Notes: generated from the letters alone by a model not told the origin. Shown: positions 7,063 to 13,549, counted from the first letter of the stretch. The stretch is DNA of 14,975 nt from an uncultured Oscillospiraceae bacterium (GCA_900758955.1 CAAETL010000007.1:1-14975), one strand, 5' to 3'. Program-made: numbers and translations.

Positions 7063-7836
7063 ATGGCTAACATCATTGCCATTGTCAACCAAAAGGGTGG
7101 CGTGGGAAAAACAACCACCTGCGTCAACCTTGCCTCCTGCCTGACAAGCGCGGGAGCCAAGGTGCTTCTCTGTGACTTTGATCCCCAAGGTAACGCCACC
7201 TCCGGCCTGGGCGTGGACAAGACAGCCGTCCCCCTATCCATCTACGACGTGCTGATTAATCACGCGCCCGCCAGCGACGCCATCGTGGAAACGCCCTACG
7301 CCCACGTGCTGCCTTCCAACAAAACCTTGGCCGGCGCCTCGGTGGAAATGATTGCGCTGCCGGAGCGGGAGTACCTTCTCAAAAACGCCCTGCGGCAGGT
7401 CGCCAATGGGTATGACATCGTCCTCATCGACTGTCCTCCCTCCCTGGAACTTCTGACCCTCAACTGTCTCTGCGCGGCGGATCGCATTCTGATCCCCGTC
7501 CAGTGCGAATATTACGCCCTGGAGGGGCTCTCCGACCTGCTGTCCACCCTGCGGATTGTCAAGCGCGGCCTCAATCCCTCCATCGACATCGAGGGGGTCC
7601 TGCTCACCATGTACGACGGCCGCACCAACCTCTCTCTGCAGGTGGCGGAGGAAGTCAAGCGGCACTTTCCCGGCAAAGTATACGCCACGGTGATCCCCCG
7701 CAATGTCCGCCTCTCCGAAGCGCCCAGCCATGGCAAGCCGGTGAATGCCTACGACGCCCATTCCCGGGGCGCGAAAGCTTATGCCCGCCTGGCGGAGGAG
7801 CTGTGGCAGCCTCCCCCCAGAAAGGAGGACGACTGA
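7063..7836 (+). CDS. parA: ParA / Soj chromosome-partitioning ATPase
   Basis: ATP-dependent DNA-binding switch that, with ParB-parS, drives origin segregation and in Bacillus also tunes DnaA. Seen: deviant Walker A KGGVGKTT at residues 11-18 with signature K11 and catalytic-site K16, the D40 switch in DFDPQGNATSG, and Walker B ending at D123 in VLIDCPPS. Length 257 residues matches Soj (about 253) rather than the longer plasmid ParA with an N-terminal HTH. AGAGGGTG precedes the ATG. The stop overlaps the parB start by one base (TGATG), so the two are translationally coupled. It is the first gene of the parA-parB-membrane protein unit, with its own promoter. Confidence 0.96.
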   Translation: MANIIAIVNQKGGVGKTTTCVNLASCLTSAGAKVLLCDFDPQGNATSGLGVDKTAVPLSIYDVLINHAPASDAIVETPYAHVLPSNKTLAGASVEMIALPEREYLLKNALRQVANGYDIVLIDCPPSLELLTLNCLCAADRILIPVQCEYYALEGLSDLLSTLRIVKRGLNPSIDIEGVLLTMYDGRTNLSLQVAEEVKRHFPGKVYATVIPRNVRLSEAPSHGKPVNAYDAHSRGAKAYARLAEELWQPPPRKEDD

Positions 7837-8735
7837 TGTCCAATGAACGCAACAAAGCTTCCAAGGGCCTGGGCCGGGGCCTGGGCGCCCTATTGGGCGA
7901 GGCCGCGCTGACCCCCCAGGACAGCGGCTCCGCCCTGCTCCCCCTCTCCCAGATTGAGCCCGGCCTGAACCAGCCCCGGAAGCATTTCGACGAGGATGCG
8001 CTGAACGACCTGGCGGAGAGCATCCGCACCCACGGCCTGCTCCAGCCCATCACCGTGCGCCATCTCCCCTCTGGTTACTACCAAATTATCGCCGGTGAGC
8101 GCCGCTGGCGGGCCGCCAGGCTGGCCGGCCTGACCCAGGTCCCCGTGATTGTGGTGGAGGCGGACGACCGCGCCGTCATGGAACTGGGCCTCATTGAAAA
8201 TCTCCAGCGGGAGGATTTAAACCCCATTGAAGAGGCCGCCGGTTACCGGGTGCTGATGGAAGACTACGGTCTGACCCAGGAGGAGGCCGCCCAACGGGTG
8301 GGGAAATCCCGCTCCAATTTGGCCAACACCATGCGTCTTTTGGCTCTGCCCACAGAGGTGCAGTGGCTGCTGGAGCAAGGCACTCTCTCGGCCGGTCATG
8401 GACGAGCCCTTCTCGCCCTGCCAACCCCTCTCTTGCAGACCCAGCTTGCGGAAAAAGCCGTACGCACCGGTATGTCGGTGCGGGAGGTGGAAGCTCAGGT
8501 CAAACGGCTCCTCAAGGAGTTGGAGACCCCCGCCCAGGAAAAGCCTCCCGACCCCATGTCCCTCTATCTGCGGGAGGCGGAGAAAAACTTAGCCGGTCAA
8601 TTGGGCCGAAAGGTAACGATTTCCCAAGGAAAGCATAAGGGGAAAATTGAACTGGAATACTACGATCAGAAGGATCTGGAAGCCCTCCTGCTGCTCCTGG
8701 ATCCCAGTGAAAGGAGCAACTTCCATGGCCAATGA
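7836..8735 (+). CDS. parB: ParB / Spo0J centromere-binding CTPase clamp
   Basis: Binds parS, loads as a CTP-dependent sliding clamp, and recruits SMC and ParA. Seen in 299 residues: the N-terminal ParA-stimulating peptide KGLGRGLGALLG at 10-21; the CTP-binding motif GERRWRAA at 87-94; the second motif ENLQREDLNPIEEA at 121-134; a helix-turn-helix about 146-170 (LTQEEAAQRVGKSRSNLANT); and a C-terminal dimerisation region about 240-290. The frame is open upstream, but ATG 7836 has AAGGAGG at 7822-7828 and begins exactly where the family begins. Both bracketing parS sites match its expected target. Its last 11 bases overlap the next gene. Confidence 0.96.
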   Translation: MSNERNKASKGLGRGLGALLGEAALTPQDSGSALLPLSQIEPGLNQPRKHFDEDALNDLAESIRTHGLLQPITVRHLPSGYYQIIAGERRWRAARLAGLTQVPVIVVEADDRAVMELGLIENLQREDLNPIEEAAGYRVLMEDYGLTQEEAAQRVGKSRSNLANTMRLLALPTEVQWLLEQGTLSAGHGRALLALPTPLLQTQLAEKAVRTGMSVREVEAQVKRLLKELETPAQEKPPDPMSLYLREAEKNLAGQLGRKVTISQGKHKGKIELEYYDQKDLEALLLLLDPSERSNFHGQ

Positions 8736-9357
8736 ACACGAAACGCCGACTACTCTCCCCGAGGAGCAGAGTCCCGCTGCCGCCGTCCAGGAGCAGACGG
8801 AGCAGAAACCCCAGTCTGCCGGCACACCCCCTCCCCCCCACGGAGAACCTGGAAAACGGGCGGTAAAGGGAAAATCGCGGCCTGTAATCGTCTATGTTAC
8901 TGTGATGTTCGCCGCAGCGGTCCTGCTGCTGCTGCTCTCCTTTTTGATGCAGCAGAGAAATCATGAAGCCATTATGAATGGCCTCACCTCCTCTCAAATC
9001 AATGCCCAAACCGTGGTGGATTTGGAGTTGGAGAACAACAAACTGGACGAGCGCATTCAGGAATTGGAGTCGGAGCTTTCCACCAAACAAACAGACACCG
9101 ATACCCTGCAGGCCGACTTGGCCTCCGCGCAAAAGAGCCGACAGGCCATGGACTGGCTTCTGGCCATTCAGGATAAATATGAGAATCGAGATCATGTGAC
9201 GGCCTTGAAATTGGTTGCGGAATTTACCGCCACGGGCCTGCCCGAATTTCTCCCGCAAACCTCCGCACTCACGGAGACGACCCCCGACGCCCACCCCGAG
9301 GGAGAATATCTCTCCCCTGCGGCCCGGTTTGCGGAAATTCAGGAAGCTCTCTCCTGA
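8725..9357 (+). CDS. Single-pass membrane protein with coiled coil, third gene of the parAB operon
   Basis: Family not recognised. Seen in 210 residues: a Pro/Gln/Glu-rich N-terminal region (1-50) of disordered character ending in basic residues (KRAVKGKSR), one strongly hydrophobic segment at 53-75, then a heptad-like charged region about 93-140 (DLELENNKLDERIQELESEL) typical of a coiled coil, and a C-terminal tail rich in Pro/Thr. Basic residues before the membrane segment suggest the N-terminus stays in the cytoplasm and the coiled coil lies outside, though this is only a charge-based guess. The start at 8725 has AAGGAG eight bases upstream and overlaps parB by 11 bases, so it is translated with parB. 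It occupies the parB-serS slot where several Clostridia carry a DUF4446 gene, but it lacks that family's look. A role linked to ParAB is inferred from context only. Confidence 0.8.
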   Translation: MANEHETPTTLPEEQSPAAAVQEQTEQKPQSAGTPPPPHGEPGKRAVKGKSRPVIVYVTVMFAAAVLLLLLSFLMQQRNHEAIMNGLTSSQINAQTVVDLELENNKLDERIQELESELSTKQTDTDTLQADLASAQKSRQAMDWLLAIQDKYENRDHVTALKLVAEFTATGLPEFLPQTSALTETTPDAHPEGEYLSPAARFAEIQEALS

Positions 9358-9368
9358 CCGCAGACAGC

Positions 9369-9390
9369 CCATGTTTCACGTGAAACATGG
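9369..9390. other. parS: parS centromere site 2 (ParB binding site), in a 22-bp perfect palindrome
   Basis: The core TGTTTCACGTGAAACA at 9372-9387 is an exact consensus match, and the palindrome extends three bases each way (CCA...TGG). It lies between the membrane-protein stop and the serS start, about 0.64 kb after parB. The core reads as a spurious MFHVKH peptide in one frame. Confidence 0.96.
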
Positions 9391-9402
9391 ATTCAAATAA
9401 CC

Positions 9403-9411
9403 AAGAGGTGA
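9403..9411 (+). promoter_or_regulatory. Ribosome binding site that decides the serS start
   Basis: AAGAGGTGA lies five bases before ATG 9417. An in-frame ATG at 9387 overlaps the last base of parS, has no such site and adds ten residues not found in SerRS, so 9417 is preferred. Confidence 0.7.
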
Positions 9412-9416
9412 ACGCT

Positions 9417-10706
9417 ATGCTGGATATCAAATGCATCAAAGAAAACCCCGACAAGGTCAAGGCCGGTTTGCGGGCCAAGGAGATCCCCTGCGACCAAGAG
9501 GTGGACCGCATTCTGGAACTGGACCAAATTCGCCGGGATATGATTTATCAGACGGAACAGCTCAAGGCTGAGCAAAACAAGGTCTCCAAAACCATCCCCC
9601 AGCTGAAAAAAGCGGGGGAAGACACCGCCCCCGTTTTCGCCCGCATGAGCGAGTTAAAGGCCACCATCGCCGGTAACGATGAAAAACTGCGGGAAGTGGA
9701 GGCCGAGTACCGTACCCTCATGCTCTCCCTTCCCAACCTGCCCGACGACGACCTGCTCCCCGGCGGCAAGGAGAATAACCAGCCCCTTCGTTATTACGGA
9801 GAGCCCCATCAGTTCGACTTCTCCCCCAAGCATCATGTGGATCTTTGTACCGAACTGGGCCTTATCGACTATCCCCGCGGCGTTAAGCTGGCGGGTTCGG
9901 GATTTTGGATGTACACCGGTTTGGGGTCTCGCTTGGAGTGGGCACTGCTGAATTACTTCATTGATACTCATCTTTCTGACGGGTATGAGTTCATTCTCCC
10001 CCCCCATATGCTGGAGTACCAGTGCGGTGAGACCGCCGGTCAGTTCCCCAAGTTCGCTGATGAGGTCTATAAAATCGCCAATCCCACTGACGACCGAACC
10101 CACTATATGCTCCCCACTGCAGAAGCCGCCCTGGCCAGCGTATACCGGGACGAGATCCTCTCTGAGGCGGATCTGCCCAAGAAGTTCTTCGCCTATACCC
10201 CCTGTTTCCGCCGGGAGGCCGGCTCTCACCGGGCGGAGGAGCGGGGCATGGTCCGTGGCCATCAGTTCAATAAGGTGGAAATGTTCCAATATACCAAACC
10301 TGAGGATTCCGACGCCGCCTTTGAGGAGCTGGTGACCAAAGCGGAAAACCTGGTCAAAGGCCTGGGCTTCCACTTCCGCACGGTAAAACTGGCCGCCGGT
10401 GACTGTTCCGCCTCCATGGCCCGCACCTATGACATTGAAATACAAATTCCCTCCATGGACGGCTACAAGGAGGTCTCCTCGGTCTCTAACGCCCGGGACT
10501 ACCAGGCCCGACGGGGTAACATCCGTTTCCGCCGGGAGGAAACCGGTAAGACAGAACTGGTCCACACTTTGAACGGCTCGGGGTTGGCCACCAGCCGTAT
10601 CTTCCCCGCCATGGTGGAACAAAATCAACTGAAGGACGGTTCGGTGAAGGTGCCCGAGGCGCTCCAGAAATACCTGGGCGGGCTGGAAGTCATGAAGCCC
10701 CGCTGA
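9417..10706 (+). CDS. serS: Seryl-tRNA synthetase
   Basis: Class II synthetase charging tRNA-Ser (and tRNA-Sec where present) in the cytoplasm. Seen in 429 residues (usual about 425): the N-terminal helical-arm region about 29-105 that contacts the tRNA variable arm, LPTAEAAL at 232-239, motif 2 CFRREAGSHRAEERGMVRGH from 263 onward, the SNARDYQARRGNIRFR signature at 357-372, and motif 3 NGSGLATSR at 386-394. The motif-2 loop reads SHRAEERG where common bacterial enzymes have SAGRDTRG, at equal length. No T-box leader or separate promoter is visible in the 59 bases before it, so it may be read through from parAB. No clear terminator follows. Confidence 0.96.
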   Translation: MLDIKCIKENPDKVKAGLRAKEIPCDQEVDRILELDQIRRDMIYQTEQLKAEQNKVSKTIPQLKKAGEDTAPVFARMSELKATIAGNDEKLREVEAEYRTLMLSLPNLPDDDLLPGGKENNQPLRYYGEPHQFDFSPKHHVDLCTELGLIDYPRGVKLAGSGFWMYTGLGSRLEWALLNYFIDTHLSDGYEFILPPHMLEYQCGETAGQFPKFADEVYKIANPTDDRTHYMLPTAEAALASVYRDEILSEADLPKKFFAYTPCFRREAGSHRAEERGMVRGHQFNKVEMFQYTKPEDSDAAFEELVTKAENLVKGLGFHFRTVKLAAGDCSASMARTYDIEIQIPSMDGYKEVSSVSNARDYQARRGNIRFRREETGKTELVHTLNGSGLATSRIFPAMVEQNQLKDGSVKVPEALQKYLGGLEVMKPR

Positions 10707-10787
10707 ATATCTGTTTTCCGTTTTCTTTGTTCTATTGCATCACATTCCTCCCGATTCCGGGAAGGTTCTGAGAGGAGTCCCCATCAG

Positions 10788-11222
10788 ATGAAAAAAGAAA
10801 AAAAGGGCTTCTTTGGTGAATTTCGCGAATTTATTGCCCGGGGCAATGTGTTGGATTTGGCGGTAGGCGTCCTCATTGGCGGCGCCTTCAGCACCATCAC
10901 CAGTTCCCTCACCGCCGATCTCATCATGCCCATTGTCTCCATTTTTTTGGGCGGCGTGGATTTTTCCGCCATGCAGGTGTTTCTCCCCAGTCCCTTTGGG
11001 GCGACGGGCGCCATGCCCAACACCCTCAACTATGGCAACTTTCTAAACGCCCTTCTTAACTTCCTCATTCTGTCCTTTGTGGTCTTCTGCATTGTAAAGA
11101 CGTTCAACCGAATTCATCGAAAAAAAGAGGAGGACGCGCCTCCTCCGGCGCCCCCCGCTCCCTCCGCCGAGGAAATGCTGCTCACAGAAATTCGGGACCT
11201 GCTTAAACAGCGGCAAAAGTAA
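10788..11222 (+). CDS. mscL: Large-conductance mechanosensitive channel MscL
   Basis: Forms a pentameric inner-membrane pore that opens under membrane tension and releases solutes during osmotic downshift. Seen in 144 residues: the amphipathic N-terminal helix FFGEFREFIARGN, the first pore-lining segment about 18-47 beginning with the family signature ARGNVLDLAVGVLIGGAF, an extracellular loop with GATGAMPNTLNYGNF, a second segment about 84-105, and a charged, proline-rich linker (KKEEDAPPPAPPAP) before the C-terminal helix TEIRDLLKQ. AGAGGAG is 10 bases upstream. The 81-base gap before it holds an imperfect hairpin (CCTCCCG/CGGGAAGG near 10747-10765) without a T-tract and no strong promoter, so its transcription source is unclear. 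Confidence 0.96.
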   Translation: MKKEKKGFFGEFREFIARGNVLDLAVGVLIGGAFSTITSSLTADLIMPIVSIFLGGVDFSAMQVFLPSPFGATGAMPNTLNYGNFLNALLNFLILSFVVFCIVKTFNRIHRKKEEDAPPPAPPAPSAEEMLLTEIRDLLKQRQK

Positions 11223-11272
11223 TTCCACAGTTCTCAAGGTCAATCCTGCAAGCATACGGTAAGGGAGGTAAC

Positions 11273-11449
11273 ATGGATCAAGATAACAAAGAGCAACAGC
11301 CCCTAGAGTCACCAAAGGATTCGTCCGACCGTAACCACACCACTCCCACCCACACCCGAATTTTTGCCTGGATCGGCGTCATCTTCATGGTGCTGCTGGT
11401 GTTGGGGTACACCTATTCCGTGGCCACAGGCAAAATTTTTCTCTGGTGA
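11273..11449 (+). CDS. Small single-pass membrane protein (58 residues)
   Basis: Not recognised. Starts ATG 11273 after AAGGGAGGT and ends TGA 11447-11449. The product begins MDQDNKEQQPLESPKDSS, a polar, acidic N-terminal tail of about 28 residues, followed by one hydrophobic segment at about 29-50 (IFAWIGVIFMVLLVLGYTYSV) and a short tail KIFLW. It sits 50 bases after mscL and seven bases before the rsmG start, so rsmG translation is probably coupled to it. A tail-anchored or regulatory micro-membrane protein is possible; function cannot be assigned. The good ribosome binding site and tight packing argue that it is real. Confidence 0.7.
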   Translation: MDQDNKEQQPLESPKDSSDRNHTTPTHTRIFAWIGVIFMVLLVLGYTYSVATGKIFLW

Positions 11450-11456
11450 CCGCCCT

Positions 11457-12164
11457 ATGAGAGAGTTACTCGATCAGGGCTTCGCCGCCCTGGGGCTCAC
11501 CCCCTCCCCCACCGCCGTTGACCAGCTCCTGCTCTACGCCGACCGGCTTCTGACCCAGAATCAGGTGATGAACCTGACCGCCATCACCCAGCCTGAGCAG
11601 GTGGCGGAGCTCCACTTTCTGGACTCGGCGGCCCTCCTAACGTATTGGTCCGCCAAAGGCCGCTCCCTCATTGACGTGGGCACCGGCGGCGGCTTTCCCG
11701 GTCTGGTTCTGAAGATTTTGGAACCCACCCTCCAACTCACCCTGTTGGATAGTTTGGGAAAGCGTGTAGACTGGCTGGCCTCTCTCTGCCGTGAGCTGGG
11801 GTTTACGGATGTGGTCTGTCTCCACGCCCGGGCGGAAGAGCTGGCCCATGATCCAACCTATCGGGACGGATTCGACGCCGCAACCTCTCGGGCGGTGGCC
11901 TCCCTTCCCTTGCTCTGCGAGCTCTGCCTTCCCTATGTGAAACCGGGGGGCGTTCTGCTGGCCATGAAGAGCGAAAAAGCCAGGGAGGAGGTATCCCAGG
12001 CGGCGCGGGCAATCTCTGTTTTGCAGGGCGGCGCACCATCCCTACAGGACTACGCCCTTCCTCTCAGCGGGGCCGTCCGTTGCCTCGTAACCATCCCGAA
12101 GGCGCATCCCACTCCCAAGGGATATCCCCGCCGGTGGTCCAAAATGCAAAAGGCAAGAATTTAG
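11457..12164 (+). CDS. rsmG: 16S rRNA (guanine-N7) methyltransferase RsmG (GidB)
   Basis: Methylates N7 of a guanine in the 530 loop of 16S rRNA (G527 in E. coli numbering) using S-adenosylmethionine; loss confers low-level streptomycin resistance in many bacteria. Seen in 235 residues: NLTAI at 39-43, the SAM-binding LIDVGTGGGFPGLVLKI at 71-87, acidic D98 with GKRVDWL, and TSRAVASLPLLCELCLPYVK at 143-162 with R145. The tail PTPKGYPRRWSKMQKARI ends without the usual PGxPxKxPL form. The frame is open back to 11364, but the family start fits ATG 11457. The upstream site is weak (GGTGA), consistent with coupling to the small membrane protein. It is apart from mnmE/mnmG, its frequent neighbours. 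Confidence 0.94.
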   Translation: MRELLDQGFAALGLTPSPTAVDQLLLYADRLLTQNQVMNLTAITQPEQVAELHFLDSAALLTYWSAKGRSLIDVGTGGGFPGLVLKILEPTLQLTLLDSLGKRVDWLASLCRELGFTDVVCLHARAEELAHDPTYRDGFDAATSRAVASLPLLCELCLPYVKPGGVLLAMKSEKAREEVSQAARAISVLQGGAPSLQDYALPLSGAVRCLVTIPKAHPTPKGYPRRWSKMQKARI

Positions 12165-12184
12165 TAGTTTTACACAAAAAAGTA

Positions 12185-12213
12185 TTGATTCCTTTGTGAG
12201 TTTATGATACCAT
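12185..12213 (+). promoter_or_regulatory. Possible promoter of the minD-like / mgsA-like pair
   Basis: TTGATT at 12185-12190 and TACCAT at 12208-12213 with a 17-base spacer; an overlapping TATGAT at 12203-12208 has no matching -35. The AT-rich 75-base gap after rsmG stands out from the GC-rich surroundings, but the match is modest and no terminator separates it from rsmG. Confidence 0.35.
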
Positions 12214-12239
12214 AAGGAAGAAGCTACAGGAGGCGTGGA

Positions 12240-12980
12240 ATGGGAAGCGTGATTGTCGTTACCTCTGGGAAAGGCGGCGTCGGAAAGACCTCTCTCACCG
12301 CCGGTGTGGGTACCGGACTGGCGGGATTGGGGCGTGTCGTTCTCTGCATTGACATGGACGTGGGCCTGCGGAACCTGGATATCTCCCTTGGGATGACCGA
12401 CGCTGTTCTCATGGACTTCACCGACGTGATGACGGGCAGATGTTCGTTGGAAAAAGCCGTCGCCCCTCATCCCGGAATCCCAAACCTGTATCTGCTGACC
12501 GCACCCCTCACCCTGCCCGGAGAGGACCTCCGGGAGGAGGACCTGGAAACCCTGCTGAACGAGGCTCGGTACTGTTACGATGATATTCTGCTGGATTGCC
12601 CAGCGGGCATCGGGCCGGGATTCCGCCTAGCCACCCGGTTCGCCGACCGGGCGCTGGTGGTCGCCACCACCGACCCCTCTTCCCTGCGGGATGCCCAACG
12701 GGTGGTCGGCCAGCTCTCCTCCACCATTTCCAATATTCGTCTGGTTGTCAATCGTGTTCAGCCCAGGCTGCTCCGCCGTCTCGGTTCCACCATAGACGAC
12801 GTGATGGACTCCACGGGACTTCCCCTTTTGGGCGTTGTTCCGGAGGATCCCCAAGTTGTCCTGGCGGCAAGCGCGGGGCGGGCCCTGTTGCAAACCAGTC
12901 GGAAAGGCGCCGCTGTTGCCTATCTCAACGTTGCCAAACGTCTGACAGGTCAGCGGGTTCCCTTGATGAAGATACGATGA
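12240..12980 (+). CDS. MinD-like P-loop ATPase lacking the membrane-targeting tail
   Basis: Family role: MinD is a membrane-cycling ATPase that positions the division site with MinC and MinE or DivIVA. Seen in 246 residues: deviant Walker A GKGGVGKTS at 10-18 (K11, K16), DMDVGLRNLD at 38-47 with D40, Walker B ILLDCPAGIG ending at D119, and TTDPSSLRDAQRVVG at 143-157. The DVGLRNLD stretch places it in the MinD branch rather than ParA. Usual MinD is about 265-270 residues. This one stops at GQRVPLMKIR, just after the GexxPl region, so the C-terminal amphipathic helix that binds membrane is absent, and the next gene begins 13 bases later. No minC or minE is present. AGGAGG lies six bases before ATG. 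It may act as a soluble relative of MinD. Confidence 0.85.
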   Translation: MGSVIVVTSGKGGVGKTSLTAGVGTGLAGLGRVVLCIDMDVGLRNLDISLGMTDAVLMDFTDVMTGRCSLEKAVAPHPGIPNLYLLTAPLTLPGEDLREEDLETLLNEARYCYDDILLDCPAGIGPGFRLATRFADRALVVATTDPSSLRDAQRVVGQLSSTISNIRLVVNRVQPRLLRRLGSTIDDVMDSTGLPLLGVVPEDPQVVLAASAGRALLQTSRKGAAVAYLNVAKRLTGQRVPLMKIR

Positions 12981-12993
12981 AGAGGTTGATTGT

Positions 12994-13410
12994 ATGAACA
13001 TTGCTTTGCTGAGTCACGACCGTAAGAAGGAACTCATGGTGCAGTTTTGTATCGCGTACTGCGGGATTCTCTCCAAGCATACGGTCTGCGCCACCAACAC
13101 CACCGGCCGGCTAGTCGCCGAGGCCACTGGTCTGCCCGTCCGTCTCTTCCTGTCCCACGCCCATGGCGGCAGCCAACAAATCGGCGCGCGGATCGCCTAC
13201 AACGAGATCGACATGGTGTTCTTTTTCTCTGATCCCCAGTCCAGCGATTTGGACGCGGAGGTTAAGTACATCACCCAAATGTGTGACCAGTATAACATCC
13301 CCTTCGCCACCAATGTGGCCACGGCGGAAATCCTGATCCACGGTCTGGAGCGCGGCGATCTGGACTGGCGGGAGATTGTCAATCCGTCTTTGAAGCCGGT
13401 TACCGTTTGA
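12994..13410 (+). CDS. MgsA-family (methylglyoxal synthase-like) protein with substituted catalytic residues
   Basis: MgsA converts dihydroxyacetone phosphate to methylglyoxal and phosphate. The 138-residue product is plainly homologous: SHDRKKELMVQFCIAY at 7-22, QQIGARIAYNEIDMVFF at 61-77, IPFATNVATAEILI at 102-115 and GLERGDLDWREIVNP at 117-131. However, several active-site positions differ from the family pattern: TGTTG is TNTTG (N35), SGPxGGDQQ is SHAHGGSQQ so the catalytic Asp (D71 in E. coli) is S60, and the PHxPD segment carrying E. coli H98 and D101 is one residue shorter and reads DLDAE at 85-89. H8-D9 remain. Activity on the usual substrate is therefore doubtful. It follows the MinD-like gene by 13 bases with AGAGG upstream, matching the min-mgsA order of many Clostridia, and is followed by a strong terminator. 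Confidence 0.85.
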   Translation: MNIALLSHDRKKELMVQFCIAYCGILSKHTVCATNTTGRLVAEATGLPVRLFLSHAHGGSQQIGARIAYNEIDMVFFFSDPQSSDLDAEVKYITQMCDQYNIPFATNVATAEILIHGLERGDLDWREIVNPSLKPVTV

Positions 13411-13425
13411 CACAAAGAGACTACG

Positions 13426-13476
13426 ATGTGCTTTCGTCCCCGGATCAATTCCGTCCTGGGACGAGAGCACATTTTT
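13426..13476 (+). terminator. Intrinsic terminator of the minD-like / mgsA-like unit
   Basis: A 15-bp stem, ATGTGCTTTCGTCCC at 13426-13440 with GGGACGAGAGCACAT at 13458-13472 (one G-U pair), has a loop with a small inner hairpin (CGGA/TCCG) and a TTTTT tail to 13476. Confidence 0.9.
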
Positions 13477-13483
13477 ACCCTTT

Positions 13484-13535
13484 GGGCCAGGTTTGAAAAG
13501 AAAGGAACTCCTGAACTTTTGAACTGGCCCTTTTT
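13484..13535 (+). terminator. Second hairpin with T-tract upstream of hisS
   Basis: GGGCCAG at 13484-13490 pairs with CTGGCCC at 13524-13530, and an inner stem AAAAG 13496-13500 with CTTTT 13516-13520 continues it past an internal loop; TTTTT follows at 13531-13535. It is only seven bases after the first terminator. It is either a backup terminator or part of a hisS leader. No T-box or GGTGG-type motif is seen. Confidence 0.65.
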
Positions 13536-13549
13536 GTCATACAGATAAA
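13519..13549 (+). promoter_or_regulatory. Weak candidate promoter for hisS
   Basis: TTGAAC at 13519-13524 and GATAAA at 13544-13549, with a long 19-base spacer, overlapping the second hairpin. The two terminators imply a promoter must lie near here, but the match is poor. Confidence 0.25.

Noticed and set aside
7503..7835. Open frame upstream of parB overlapping parA
   Set aside because: It is the out-of-frame shadow of parA; ParB begins at 7836 with AAGGAGG and the KGLGRGLGALLG peptide.
8512..9372. Long minus-strand frame across the parB end and membrane protein
   Set aside because: Gly/Arg/Leu-rich antisense shadow with no recognisable domain; the plus-strand genes have ribosome binding sites and clear features.
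9387..9416. Longer serS start at ATG 9387
   Set aside because: It overlaps parS, has no ribosome binding site, and adds residues not found in SerRS, which begins MLDIKxIxxNP.
9358..9416. T-box or riboswitch leader for serS (and likewise for hisS)
   Set aside because: The gaps are too short or lack the T-box core sequence; no specifier or antiterminator pattern is seen.
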